From assembly GCF_028882255.1 (NCBI RefSeq), contig NZ_JARBUY010000004.1, forward strand, positions 198,328 through 262,327: a DNA stretch of 64,000 nt, given 5' to 3'. Under the pieces are notes generated by a model. The model was not told the DNA's origin. It saw only the letters and a list, made by a program, of their open reading frames with translations, and made no database searches. Both the position numbers and the translations under genes were made by a program. Source of the stretch: Maribacter polysaccharolyticus (GTDB lineage: Bacteria; Bacteroidota; Bacteroidia; Flavobacteriales; Flavobacteriaceae). Of this stretch, positions 29,843 to 39,109 are shown one piece after another (position 1 is the stretch's first letter; every line of letters starts with the position of its first letter).

Positions 29843-31213
29843 TTATAAATTAGGAACCTTGACACTACCACCTACCCAACAATTGAAGGATACTGTTTTA
29901 CCGGCCATTCCCGAGTTGAAGATATCTGTTTTAGAGGGAGCTTTCGCTGAATAACTTGCAGCGGATTGATTGGCTCTTCCACTTAAGGAAGGATCCACCC
30001 TACCGGCTTTTCTTGCCATTTCAGCAGCTCTCCAATAAATCGCTCTTTTTTCAAAAGGAGTTGACCCACAATCATTGGCACTTGTAGCATATAAATTAGC
30101 GATCAATAAGTACGCCCTACCATTGGAAGGATTGGCATCAATCGCCTTTTGGGCATAATTTCTTGCCGTAGATTTGCTACTTGTCCTAAAAACGGTGGCT
30201 ACTTTATAAGCAATGTTGGATTTTTTCCTTGCATCGGTTTCCAATTCCAAAGCTTTGTTGAAATCTGCTACGGCACCATTGCGATCCCCAGCCTTTAATT
30301 TAAGGTTACCTCCATATACATAAGCATCAGCAGATGGATCCAATGCCATTTGGGCTTCAAATAATTTTCTGAACATTGGGTCATCGGTACACTCTTTGTT
30401 GAACATTCTACCCACAGCCCTCTTTACCCAAGTAATATCGTTTTTCTTTTCTTCGAAACTCTTCTGGTACAAAGGGATCAAATTACCACAATCGGCCAAA
30501 TCCCCTAGTTTGGAATCTATACTACCTTCGATTTTACCAAAGGATTCGGAGTTGGTAGTGGCCGCTTTCAATGTTCTTTTCTCCTTGCTCGTCAAGGTAC
30601 CTTCCTCTTCTTTTGGAAGTAATTTTGAAATCCTATCGGTCAACTTAACATTCTCCTCTTCGATTTTTTCGGTAACATCATCATAGACATCAAAAACCTC
30701 TTGGAGATCCTTGCTTCCGGCTTTATGCAAATCCACTAAACTGGAAAAATAAAGATAAAGTGCCTTTGGATTTTTGAAATTAACCCTATCCTCTTTAAAA
30801 GCTCTACCCAATTCTTCATATATCTCGTCATTCGAGACCATTTTATTGTCATACTTCAACAATACCTTATCAATAATGACATCGGCAAGCTTCGCTTTTT
30901 TAGGAAAGTATTTTAAACTACCGTCATACAAAGACAATAAATCTTGGATGGCTGCATCTTTATCGGCCCCGGTGGATTTTTGCACGCGATCTTTCAAAAT
31001 CCTTTCACCATAGGCGAAATTGGCCCAGTTGATATCAGGACAATTGTCATACACCATTTTCCAGGGGGTGTATGCCGATTCGTAATTTTTAACTTTTGCA
31101 TGTTCAACGTAGATCGACAGATTGGTCATGCACTCTTGGTTCTGTGCCTGTGCATTACTCACTCCCATGCTTCCTAGAAGCAAAACAGCCGTGAAGTAAA
31201 GTTTCGTTTTCAT
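29843..31213 (-). CDS. Exported TPR-repeat protein
   Basis: From the Met at 31213 (MKTKLYFTAVLLLGSMG, a clear signal peptide) the protein has about 456 residues. The upstream in-frame Met at 31252 lies in the preceding gene and is not used. The middle is helical and charged. TPR-like repeats occur near residues 290-400: ADAYVYGGNLKLKAGDRNGA, VADFNKALELETDARKKSNI and AIDANPSNGRAYLLIANLYA. It is probably periplasmic, lies in a coaX-lptC operon, and is likely an envelope scaffold. No enzymatic motif is visible. Confidence 0.85.
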   Translation of the reverse strand: MKTKLYFTAVLLLGSMGVSNAQAQNQECMTNLSIYVEHAKVKNYESAYTPWKMVYDNCPDINWANFAYGERILKDRVQKSTGADKDAAIQDLLSLYDGSLKYFPKKAKLADVIIDKVLLKYDNKMVSNDEIYEELGRAFKEDRVNFKNPKALYLYFSSLVDLHKAGSKDLQEVFDVYDDVTEKIEEENVKLTDRISKLLPKEEEGTLTSKEKRTLKAATTNSESFGKIEGSIDSKLGDLADCGNLIPLYQKSFEEKKNDITWVKRAVGRMFNKECTDDPMFRKLFEAQMALDPSADAYVYGGNLKLKAGDRNGAVADFNKALELETDARKKSNIAYKVATVFRTSSKSTARNYAQKAIDANPSNGRAYLLIANLYATSANDCGSTPFEKRAIYWRAAEMARKAGRVDPSLSGRANQSAASYSAKAPSKTDIFNSGMAGKTVSFNCWVGGSVKVPNL

Positions 31214-31248
31214 ATTATTAATTTTAGCGGTTAATGTACAATTTTTTC

Positions 31249-31953
31249 TCAATTAATTCTACGCTTACGGAACCAAATATCGTCCAACGAAAGACCTGAA
31301 TTAATCTTGAAATAATTTTCTTCTTTTGAATCAGCATATTCGGACCCTTCCCTATTCTCCTCAAAATCAAGGTTAAAATCGGAAAAGCTACCTTTCTTCG
31401 GTAAACCAAAAGTTATGCCAAAGTTATTTATCTTACGTGTTATTATAGGCATTCCCATTTTTTCCTGCCCCAAACCGGCCTTGCAAGACATTCCTGTAAA
31501 ATTTGTTGACGATGGTGCATGCCCCAGTTTAAATGATCGATTGGATGCACCTGGACCGATTTCGTTTCCCTTCCTGAATGTACGGTTAGATTCCGTATCC
31601 ATCCCAACACTCAAATTCCTTACGTATTCAAGCGAGGTAACCGAGTTGCTTTGGGCATCACCATTAGGCGCTGAATCCTGGGTGGCAAATGTAGTCGATA
31701 CGGTAGTATATATAGTATTACAGAAAATCGCCCTGTTCCGAACCCCTAGACCACTATACGTCGTAGGGTTCTTTTGGTTTGGACAGCCACTATCGGCAAA
31801 CCTACCGACACTGCCTACCACTGGATATTCCGCAGATTCTTTTGATCGTGATCCATCGATGCCAAAATAAGAGTATGAAGGAACAGTTCCATGTTGAGAA
31901 CGTAGTCTTGAGGACGTAATGCATACTTTTGCAATTACACTTTTTTTGGCCAT
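31249..31953 (-). pseudogene. Shortened and diverged outer-membrane protein gene
   Basis: The open frame of 234 residues starts right after the coaX stop. It keeps recognisable pieces of a flavobacterial outer-membrane beta-barrel protein that usually sits between coaX and the TPR gene: HGTVPSYSYFGIDGSRSKES near the start and NYFKINSGLSLDDIWFRKRR at the end. From memory those relatives have about 400 residues. Here the hydrophobic signal core is missing (SVIAKVCITSSRLRSQ) and much of the middle barrel is absent or scrambled. The frame may still be translated, but an intact exported barrel is unlikely. The alternative is a fast-evolving short relative. Confidence 0.5.
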
Positions 31954-32682
31954 CTAACTCTTATTGTAGTCTAGCAAATTGTTCAATCCTGTTAGCAGAA
32001 AATTGGAAAGCGCAAATATGGTATTTTTTAACCGTTTAGACAAAAATTGAGTATCCCCACCTGTTAAAATAACTGTTAAATCTACGAATTCAGTGCGATA
32101 TTGATCTATTATACCGTCCAATTCGGCACAAACCCCATTAATTACCCCACTATGTATACTCGATTCCGTACTATTTCCCATCAACCCCCTGGGATTCCCG
32201 GGGGTCAAAAGCGGTAACTTTGAAGTTTGCCGGTGAAGTGCATTATAACGCATTTGTAGTCCCGGGGAGATGGCACCCCCCAAATACTCCCCCTCTTCGG
32301 TCAACAGATCATAGGTGATACAGGTTCCCGCATCGATAACCAATACATTCTTATTTGGCTTATGATAAAACGCAGCCGCCGCGAGGGCGATACGGTCTAC
32401 CCCTAAGGTATCAGGAGTGGCATATCTGTTTTTAAAAGGGGTCTTGGTACTGTGATCAAGCACATGTACCTTGGAAAAAACTTTCAATGCCTCTAAATCG
32501 GTTTTTTCCAAAACTACGACCGAAGACACCATAGTCCATTCTATTTCGGGATATGCACCGTATATGTATCTGGCTTTATCCACCAAACCAACAAGCTTGA
32601 CACTATCCTCATATACCAACGTACCCTTTTCGAAAACGGCTAATTTCACAAAGCTGTTCCCAACATCTATTATGAGATTCAT
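31954..32682 (-). CDS. coaX: Type III pantothenate kinase
   Basis: From the Met at 32682 the protein has 242 residues. It shows the ASKHA-fold phosphate motif LIIDVGNSFVKLAVFE at the start, then LGVDRIALAAAAFY, DAGTCITYDLL and GGAISPGLQMR. It phosphorylates pantothenate as the first step of coenzyme A synthesis and is not inhibited by CoA in this family. A longer in-frame start at 32712 adds ten residues before the family motif and is less likely. It heads the minus-strand block running down to the PpiD-like gene. Confidence 0.95.
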   Translation of the reverse strand: MNLIIDVGNSFVKLAVFEKGTLVYEDSVKLVGLVDKARYIYGAYPEIEWTMVSSVVVLEKTDLEALKVFSKVHVLDHSTKTPFKNRYATPDTLGVDRIALAAAAFYHKPNKNVLVIDAGTCITYDLLTEEGEYLGGAISPGLQMRYNALHRQTSKLPLLTPGNPRGLMGNSTESSIHSGVINGVCAELDGIIDQYRTEFVDLTVILTGGDTQFLSKRLKNTIFALSNFLLTGLNNLLDYNKS

Positions 32683-32733
32683 GATACAAAGATCTACAAT
32701 TGTAAAAAACAATCATCTTTTTTTACAAATTTG

Positions 32734-32764
32734 TTTGTATATCGTAAAATTGAAATTATATTTG
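32734..32764 (+). promoter_or_regulatory. Promoter of tRNA-Phe
   Basis: TTTG at 32734-32737, a 19-base spacer and TATATTTG at 32757-32764 match the Bacteroidota -33/-7 consensus closely, 18 bases upstream of the tRNA. It gives a good local standard for promoter spacing. Confidence 0.8.
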
Positions 32765-32782
32765 CACCCTCTTAAAAGGGAT

Positions 32783-32855
32783 GGTGCCTTAGCTCAGTTG
32801 GTAGAGCAATGGACTGAAAATCCATGTGTCCCTGGTTCGATTCCTGGAGGCACCA
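32783..32855 (+). tRNA. tRNA-Phe (anticodon GAA)
   Basis: A 73-base cloverleaf. GGTGCCT at the 5' end pairs with AGGCACC at the 3' end. The D-arm holds AGCTCAGTTGGTAGAGC, the anticodon stem-loop ATGGACTGAAAATCCAT places GAA centrally, and the T-arm has GGTTCGATTCC. The 3' CCA is not encoded. A promoter precedes it and a terminator follows. Confidence 0.97.
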
Positions 32856-32858
32856 CAA

Positions 32859-32888
32859 AAAAGCGTTCGATTTTCGAACGCTTTTTTT
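32859..32888. terminator. Terminator after tRNA-Phe
   Basis: AAGCGTTCGA and TCGAACGCTT form a long stem flanked by A residues on the left and seven T residues on the right. It can act for the tRNA and, on the other strand, for the convergent GH32 gene. Confidence 0.88.
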
Positions 32889-32912
32889 ATACCTTGACCT
32901 TTCACTTTGGCG

Positions 32913-34475
32913 CTACTCCCAAATCCGATCTACCCCATTCACTTGAAAATCAATGCACTCCATTGTTTCCGCACTTAAATTTTCAATGGTCAATTCCGAA
33001 TAATCCTCATTTGGGAAAATCTGGGATGTCATCACATATTGCCCGTTATTGATAAAGATCTCTACCGAAGACCAATCGACAAAAATCCTGACTTCATAAG
33101 GTCCGTTTGGCAAATCAGGAACCGGCATTCGTTGTATGATGTTTCCAAACCCCTCTTGAAAGTCAACTTTCCCCGATTTGGACCTATCCAGTAAAAACAG
33201 CCCTTCATTCCCTTTCATGGTCAACAACAACCGATCATTTACCCCATTACCCAACCTTAACAGAAAATCTTTTGATCCGGTGGTAAAACGAATTTCCGAT
33301 TGACTTAATTTTTCCGAATCGATCCGATGGTCTTTTCCTGCAGGAACAATCAGTGTTGTTCCAGACCCATTTGCGATAATCGAATTGAAACCTTCAATTG
33401 GGTAGTTGAACAACTGATAGTCTTTGGAAATTTGCTTTAACTTCAATGCCCTTGGTAGTGTCATGGCGCTTCGCCATTTTTCGGTCGGCGTATCCCTGGC
33501 ATAATTCCAATTACTCATCCATCCTATAAAAATCGGGTCAGGTTCCGGGGTGTTGTTATACGTTACCCCGGCATAGTTATCCGTACCATAGTCGATCCAT
33601 TTCTCTTCGGTTTGGTCTGTGGCAAAAGACGTACCGTCAAAATCCCCAACGAAATATTGGGTACCGCTCCCGCTGTTGGGTGCCCCAGGGTTAATGCTGA
33701 TCAATAACACCCACTTGACTTCATTCGTTCCATCGACCACCATGGGTATCAGGTCCGGGCACTCCCAAACACCCCCATGTGCCCCTTTATCCTTACCGAA
33801 TTCACTGAGAAGCTCCCACTCCTTTAAATTATCGGACCCATAAAACAGGGCCCGATCCCCAGCTACCAAAGTCATAATCCATTTTTCGGATTCCCCATGC
33901 CACATTACCTTAGGATCACGGAAATCCTTTACACCAGGGTTGCCGATCACAGGGTTGCCTTCGTACTTCGTCCAAGTGTCCCCATGGTCAAGACTATAGG
34001 CAATCCCCTGGGTTTGGTAATCGAGCTTACCTTCTTTTTCCCCAATCGGATCATGATACGTAAAGATCGCCACCAATGGGGGGTTATCTGCCGTGCCGAA
34101 ACCCGAACTGTTCGCTTTATCGACCACAGCACTCCCCGAGAAGATATAACCCAGTTCATCCGGATATAGGGCTATAGGTTTATGTTCCCAGTGCAATAGG
34201 TCTTTACTCACCGCATGCCCCCAATGCATGGGGCCCCAAACAATATCATCAGGGTAGTATTGATAGAAAAGATGATAAATTCCATCATGGTACACCATGC
34301 CGTTCGGATCGTTCATCCATTTTTCTTTAGGGGAAAAATGAAACTGTGGCCTGTAAGGCTCCCGGTAATATTCCGTCTTACCCATAACTGTAGGTGTTGA
34401 CGAATCGTTTGCCTTTTGTTTGCAGGCGACCAAAACAATTAATACGGAAATAAGAGCAAGTGTTTTATAACCCAT
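32913..34475 (-). CDS. Glycoside hydrolase family 32 (fructan hydrolase), lipoprotein
   Basis: This 520-residue protein begins with a lipoprotein signal (LIVLVAC, Cys18). The five-bladed propeller carries the GH32 triad: nucleophile Asp56 in WMNDPNG, transition-state Asp in FRDPK and acid/base Glu in WECPDL. A beta-sandwich domain follows (VDWSSVEIFINNG). It should hydrolyse levan, inulin or sucrose at the cell surface. No SusCD pair or fructokinase lies beside it in this window, so it is not within an obvious utilisation locus. Confidence 0.94.
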   Translation of the reverse strand: MGYKTLALISVLIVLVACKQKANDSSTPTVMGKTEYYREPYRPQFHFSPKEKWMNDPNGMVYHDGIYHLFYQYYPDDIVWGPMHWGHAVSKDLLHWEHKPIALYPDELGYIFSGSAVVDKANSSGFGTADNPPLVAIFTYHDPIGEKEGKLDYQTQGIAYSLDHGDTWTKYEGNPVIGNPGVKDFRDPKVMWHGESEKWIMTLVAGDRALFYGSDNLKEWELLSEFGKDKGAHGGVWECPDLIPMVVDGTNEVKWVLLISINPGAPNSGSGTQYFVGDFDGTSFATDQTEEKWIDYGTDNYAGVTYNNTPEPDPIFIGWMSNWNYARDTPTEKWRSAMTLPRALKLKQISKDYQLFNYPIEGFNSIIANGSGTTLIVPAGKDHRIDSEKLSQSEIRFTTGSKDFLLRLGNGVNDRLLLTMKGNEGLFLLDRSKSGKVDFQEGFGNIIQRMPVPDLPNGPYEVRIFVDWSSVEIFINNGQYVMTSQIFPNEDYSELTIENLSAETMECIDFQVNGVDRIWE

Positions 34476-34521
34476 ATCATTTTTTCGTTTAGCTTAAGTT
34501 ACGAAATTCCCATGATATCTT

Positions 34522-34529
34522 TACCTTTG
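34522..34529 (+). promoter_or_regulatory. Putative promoter of the arsenosugar-type cluster
   Basis: TACCTTTG matches TAnnTTTG and lies 13 bases before the ATG at 34543. The upstream -33 element is not obvious. Confidence 0.5.
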
Positions 34530-34542
34530 ATTATCCCGGAAC

Positions 34543-35037
34543 ATGAAAACCTTATCCATATTTTGTAGCTTTCTATTTTGTGTCGCATCGCTGATGGCAC
34601 AGAGGAAAATGGATAGGGCCTTACAAACCCTCAACAAGGGAACGATCCCTTACATCGAGGTCTCGGAGGCCATTTCCAAAGACAGTTTGATTTATTTGGA
34701 CAGTAGGGACATCAAGGAATTCAGGGTAAGTCATTTAAAGGATGCGATATGGGTAGGCCATGATTTTTTTGACCCGAAACGCCTACAAGAAATCGTACCT
34801 GATCTAGACACCCCAGTGGTGGTCTATTGTTCGATCGGGGTGCGTTCGGAGGACATAGGGGAAAGGCTCAAAGAACTTGGCTATACGAATATCCAAAACC
34901 TATATGGGGGCATTTTTAAATGGAAAAACTCCGGTTATCCCGTTTTTGACCCTGAGGGCAACAAAACGGAAAAAGTGCACGCCTATAATAGGGTTTGGGG
35001 CAAATTATTGACCAAAGGCGAAAAAATATACGAGTAA
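34543..35037 (+). CDS. Exported rhodanese-like protein
   Basis: This 164-residue protein has a signal peptide (FLFCVASLMAQ) and a single rhodanese domain with YLDSRDIKEF, Cys96 in VVYCSIGVRSED and LYGGIFKWKNSGYPV. The active-site Cys is present, so sulfur or another thiophilic group could be carried in the periplasm. It opens a plus-strand cluster with arsenosugar-type genes; a role in arsenic chemistry is inference from context. Confidence 0.88.
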   Translation: MKTLSIFCSFLFCVASLMAQRKMDRALQTLNKGTIPYIEVSEAISKDSLIYLDSRDIKEFRVSHLKDAIWVGHDFFDPKRLQEIVPDLDTPVVVYCSIGVRSEDIGERLKELGYTNIQNLYGGIFKWKNSGYPVFDPEGNKTEKVHAYNRVWGKLLTKGEKIYE

Positions 35038-35051
35038 GCAAGTAACTATAG

Positions 35052-35723
35052 ATGGGCATTATCCAATCAAATACACAAAAAATAGACGCCAAGACCATTC
35101 ACTTCCATTTGGCGGATCCGAAAGATCTTCTACTCATTTTTACACGAAACCCGGTTTTGGGCAAATGCAAAACACGATTGGCGGCCAAAGTAGGTGACCA
35201 AGTCGCTTTGGACATCTATACGGATCTACTACACCATACGGCCAGCATTACCAAAGATTTACCGGTACACAAACAAGTGTTTTATTCGGAAGAAATTTGG
35301 GAAAACGATCTTTGGGACAACCTTATTTATGACAAGCGCCCACAACAAGGATCCGATTTAGGGGAACGTATGGCAAATGCTTTTCTCGATGGATTTGAAA
35401 ATGCATTTGAGAGAATCATCATCATCGGAAGCGATATGTACGATTTGGAACGCATTGACTTGGCCAATGCCTTCAAAGCGCTTCATGAAAATGACTATGT
35501 CATAGGACCGGCCACCGATGGCGGGTACTATCTGCTGGGAATGAAATCCTATAACGATAAAATCTTCAAAAATAAGGCCTGGGGAACGAACAAGGTGTTT
35601 GAAGATACAATGAACGATATGACCAATGACAAAGTTTTCCTCTTGGAAACAAAGAATGATATTGACCACTACGAAGACATTTTACCAATAAAAGCTTTTC
35701 ATAAATATTTGAAGAACCTATGA
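35052..35723 (+). CDS. TIGR04282-type arsenosugar biosynthesis glycosyltransferase
   Basis: This 223-residue GT-A fold protein resembles the CofC-like TIGR04282 family: LLIFTRNPVLGKCKTRLAAK near residues 26-45, IIIGSDMYDLE and VIGPATDGGYYLLGMK. The family recurs with arsM and TIGR04283 genes in proposed arsenosugar clusters. It overlaps the following phosphorylase gene by 4 bp. Confidence 0.88.
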   Translation: MGIIQSNTQKIDAKTIHFHLADPKDLLLIFTRNPVLGKCKTRLAAKVGDQVALDIYTDLLHHTASITKDLPVHKQVFYSEEIWENDLWDNLIYDKRPQQGSDLGERMANAFLDGFENAFERIIIIGSDMYDLERIDLANAFKALHENDYVIGPATDGGYYLLGMKSYNDKIFKNKAWGTNKVFEDTMNDMTNDKVFLLETKNDIDHYEDILPIKAFHKYLKNL

Positions 35724-36541
35724 GATTATCAGAACAACAATTACAGGATTCAACGGCGTATTTAATGGATAAGGGGTTTGACGAACCTGAAATCGGGATT
35801 GTTTTAGGGACCGGACTGGGAAAATTGGTTGAGGCCATTGAAGACCCTATCACAGCACATTACAATCAAATCCCGTATTTTCCTTTGGCCACCGTCGAGT
35901 TCCATTCCGGAAAATTGATATACGGCATTATAGAAGGCAAAAAAGTGGTGGTTATGGAAGGACGCTTCCATCTTTATGAAGGTTATGACTTTGTCGATGT
36001 CACTTATCCCATCCGAATAATGCACAAACTCGGGATCAAAAAATTGTTCGTTTCAAACGCTGCGGGAGCCATCAACCTCGATTTCAAAAAAGGGGACATT
36101 ATGCTGATTGAAGACCATATAAACCTTCAAGGCGGATCACCTTTGGCTTTCAGCAATGTGGACAAATTCGGCAATCGATTTGTAGATATGAGCGAGCCAT
36201 ATGACAAAACCATGCGGAATACGCTGATCACCATAGCCAAGCGCGAGAATATACGATTACAAAAAGGGGTTTATGCCGCGGTAATAGGACCTCAGCTCGA
36301 AACCAAAGCAGAATATCGAATGTTGAAAATCATAGGCTCCGATGCCGTAGGTATGAGTACCGTACCTGAGGTGATCGTGGCCAACCACTTGCAAATACCT
36401 ATCGTGGCCGTATCGGTACTGACCGACGAATGTGACCCGGACAACCTTGAACCCGTAGACATTCAGGAAATTATTGGAATCGCCAATAAAACAGAACCCA
36501 AAATGATCAAACTATTTACAGAACTAATAAAAGAGCTATGA
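35720..36541 (+). CDS. Purine-nucleoside phosphorylase
   Basis: This 273-residue trimeric-type phosphorylase has IGIVLGTGLGKLVEAI, VVMEGRFHLYEGYDFVDVTY, FVSNAAGAIN and VIGPQLETKAEYRM, all standard for PNP-I. It splits purine nucleosides with phosphate. In arsenosugar clusters such an enzyme may handle adenosyl-derived ribose leftovers; that link is inference. It overlaps both neighbours by 4 bp, so it is translationally coupled within the cluster. Confidence 0.93.
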   Translation: MRLSEQQLQDSTAYLMDKGFDEPEIGIVLGTGLGKLVEAIEDPITAHYNQIPYFPLATVEFHSGKLIYGIIEGKKVVVMEGRFHLYEGYDFVDVTYPIRIMHKLGIKKLFVSNAAGAINLDFKKGDIMLIEDHINLQGGSPLAFSNVDKFGNRFVDMSEPYDKTMRNTLITIAKRENIRLQKGVYAAVIGPQLETKAEYRMLKIIGSDAVGMSTVPEVIVANHLQIPIVAVSVLTDECDPDNLEPVDIQEIIGIANKTEPKMIKLFTELIKEL

Positions 36542-37503
36542 GTTACTTAGACGCCACGAACGATCTCTATAAGAATGCGGCCCTAACCCCTGATGTCGGC
36601 TTATGTTGTACTACCAATCCCATTTGGCAATTCCCGGGATTGTCGATCCCCAAGATCATGCAAGAAATGAATTACGGGTGCGGCAGCACCGTATCTGCCC
36701 AGGACTTGGTAAACGATCCCAAAATACTCTATGTTGGCGTTGGTGGCGGTATGGAGCTCTTGCAATTTTCTTATTTCTCCCGTCAAAAAGGTGGTGTTAC
36801 CGGAGTGGATGTGGTCGATGAAATGCTCGAGGCTTCCCAACGGAATTTCAAGATAGCGGAAAAAGAAAACGACTGGTTCAAAAGTGAATTCATAAACCTC
36901 GTCAAAGGGGATGCCTTGAACTTGCCCATCGCGAGCGAAAGTATCGACATCGCTGCCCAGAACTGCCTTTTCAACATCTTCAAGACCGAAGATTTAAAGA
37001 AAGCCATTGGTGAAATGTACCGCGTTTTAAAGCCACACGGTCGTTTGGTGATGAGCGACCCTATTTGTGAGCAACCAATGAACGAGAGGTTGCGAAACGA
37101 CGACAAGCTTCGCGCACTTTGTTTAAGTGGCAGTATTCCCATGAAGGACTACATCAAGACCTTGACCGATGCCGGATTCGGAACCATCGAGATCAGGGCA
37201 AGAAAATCGTATCGGGTATTATCGCCCAACCACTACCCCACCGATGAACTGATTTTTATAGAGTCTATCGAAATTGCAGCCATAAAAGACCCGATGCCGG
37301 CCGATGGCCCTTGTATTTTTACAGGGAAAACCGCTATTTATTACGGTGATGAAGAATATTTCGATGATCATGCCGGGCATGTGCTGTTGCAAAACCAGCC
37401 CTTGGCCATATGTGACAAAACCGCTGCGGCTTTGACAAAGACCGGGGCACCCATACATATCAGCGAAAGCACATGGCATTATAATGGCGGTGGATGCTGT
37501 TGA
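36538..37503 (+). CDS. arsM: Arsenosugar-type arsenite methyltransferase ArsM
   Basis: This 321-residue SAM-dependent methyltransferase has ILYVGVGGGMELLQF as the SAM motif and VTGVDVVDEMLEASQ. Cys-rich parts fit arsenite binding: GLCCTTNP near residue 22, SDPICEQP, and the tail HYNGGGCC. The long C-terminal half matches the arsenosugar subfamily rather than small resistance ArsM proteins. It should methylate trivalent arsenic. No arsenical radical-SAM ArsS gene is visible nearby. Confidence 0.9.
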   Translation: MSYLDATNDLYKNAALTPDVGLCCTTNPIWQFPGLSIPKIMQEMNYGCGSTVSAQDLVNDPKILYVGVGGGMELLQFSYFSRQKGGVTGVDVVDEMLEASQRNFKIAEKENDWFKSEFINLVKGDALNLPIASESIDIAAQNCLFNIFKTEDLKKAIGEMYRVLKPHGRLVMSDPICEQPMNERLRNDDKLRALCLSGSIPMKDYIKTLTDAGFGTIEIRARKSYRVLSPNHYPTDELIFIESIEIAAIKDPMPADGPCIFTGKTAIYYGDEEYFDDHAGHVLLQNQPLAICDKTAAALTKTGAPIHISESTWHYNGGGCC

Positions 37504-37564
37504 TTTTGTAAGGTTCCAAGGAATTGATGAACTAAAGGAACATAGTTTTTCTTAAACCCACGCC

Positions 37565-38314
37565 ATGAGCAAACTGAGTGCCATCCTCATCGTTTTACCT
37601 TTTTTCCTGATACGGAATTGCTTTGGACAAAAGCCATCCTTTCCAAGGACGGAAAAAGAAATTATAACGATCCACCATGATGCCTGGGACACCCTACTGC
37701 GACAATATGTCGATGAAAATGGAAATGTCGACTATCAGGGCTTTGCCTCCAAGAGCCAACAATTAGGCCATTATTTGGACTATTTGACCACCAACCCCAT
37801 ATCAGTCGCCGCGGATAAAGAAGAACAGTTGGCCTATTACATCAATCTTTACAACGCAGGCACCATTCAGTTGATCTTGGAACATTATCCCATCGAAAGT
37901 ATAAAGGATATCTCGAGACCTTGGGACAAAAATCGATTTAAAATCGGGGAAGACCAATATTCCCTGGGTGAAATCGAGCACGGTATACTTCGTAAAATGG
38001 AAGAACCCCGCATTCATTTTGCCATCAATTGTGCTTCCTATTCCTGTCCCCGATTATTGAACGAGGCCTTTACCGCCGCTAAAATGGAGGAACAACTCCA
38101 TAAGGCGACCATAGGGTTCATCAATGACCCAAGCAAAAACGAAATATCAAAAAATCACGTCGCGATTTCGAAAATATTCAAATGGTATGCAGGTGATTTT
38201 ACCCATGAAAACGGCCTTATCGGTTACCTCAACCAATATTCCGAAATTAAGGTTCCGTTACATTCCGATATTGATCATTTAACTTATGATTGGAGCTTGA
38301 ATGAAAAAAAGTAA
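37565..38314 (+). CDS. DUF547 protein, exported
   Basis: This 249-residue protein has a signal peptide (LIVLPFFLIRNCFGQ) and a DUF547 domain: YVDENGNVDYQGF, LAYYINLYNAGTIQLIL, HFAINCASYSCPRL and IFKWYAGDF. The fold is related to papain-like proteins, but no activity is established. It overlaps the next glycosyltransferase gene by 14 bp, which binds it to the cluster. Confidence 0.88.
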   Translation: MSKLSAILIVLPFFLIRNCFGQKPSFPRTEKEIITIHHDAWDTLLRQYVDENGNVDYQGFASKSQQLGHYLDYLTTNPISVAADKEEQLAYYINLYNAGTIQLILEHYPIESIKDISRPWDKNRFKIGEDQYSLGEIEHGILRKMEEPRIHFAINCASYSCPRLLNEAFTAAKMEEQLHKATIGFINDPSKNEISKNHVAISKIFKWYAGDFTHENGLIGYLNQYSEIKVPLHSDIDHLTYDWSLNEKK

Positions 38315-39005
38315 CAAAACCATAAGCATTATCATCCCGGTGTTGAATGAGGAAAAACATATCGGCAAACTCCTTGTTTACCTTAAAGAAAACAGTACCC
38401 CATCACAAATAGCGGAGGTATTGGTCGTTGATGGCCATAGTAGCGACCAAACCGTTCAAATTGCCCGAAATGCCGGAGCTACCGTTTTTCAAGCCCCAAA
38501 AGGCAGGGCCAAACAAATGAATTATGGCGCCAAAAAAGCCAAAGGCGACATTCTCTATTTTTTGCATGCCGATACCTTTCCCCCAAAGGATTTTGACGGC
38601 CATATCATTTCCGCACTTTCCCAAAACCATAGATCGGGCTGCTTTCAAATGCGTTTTGACAGTAACAGTGTCCTACTTCGTTTTTTTGCCTGGTTTACCC
38701 GGTACAATCACAAAATATGTAGAGGAGGGGATCAATCGTTGTTCATTACCAAAGAACTCTTTGACCGGATCGAAGGTTATAATGAGGATTACTGGATTTT
38801 TGAAGACAACGAAATGATTGGGCGCATATATCAAAAAACCGATTTTAAGATACTTCCCCATCCCGTTGAAACTTCTGCCAGAAAATACCAAAAGAACGGG
38901 GTCCTAAAACTGCAATATCATTTCGGGGTAATCCACCTTAAGAATTTTTTGGGTGCCGGACCGGAAAAATTGCATGATTATTACAAAAGAAAAATCTCAA
39001 CTTAA
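38301..39005 (+). CDS. TIGR04283-type arsenosugar biosynthesis glycosyltransferase
   Basis: This 234-residue GT2 enzyme has SIIIPVLNEEKHIGKLLVYL, VVDGHSSDQTV, ILYFLHADTFPP (the DxD-type site) and DNEMIGRIYQKTDFK. It matches the TIGR04283 family, which accompanies TIGR04282, arsM and PNP in proposed arsenosugar clusters. It is the last gene of the cluster and is convergent with the amidase gene. Confidence 0.88.
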   Translation: MKKSNKTISIIIPVLNEEKHIGKLLVYLKENSTPSQIAEVLVVDGHSSDQTVQIARNAGATVFQAPKGRAKQMNYGAKKAKGDILYFLHADTFPPKDFDGHIISALSQNHRSGCFQMRFDSNSVLLRFFAWFTRYNHKICRGGDQSLFITKELFDRIEGYNEDYWIFEDNEMIGRIYQKTDFKILPHPVETSARKYQKNGVLKLQYHFGVIHLKNFLGAGPEKLHDYYKRKIST

Positions 39006-39109
39006 GGAATCTCCCTACCTTACCTACCACCCCCAAAAATTTGTAAATTAACGAATTGTGACTCCCCATACAAGAATACGGAAGACCCCCAAAGGCAGGA
39101 GTGCTCCAC

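Noticed and set aside
31415-31870. 151-codon plus-strand frame
   Set aside because: It lies antisense to the decayed outer-membrane protein gene, whose ends have recognisable family sequence; no support for the plus frame.
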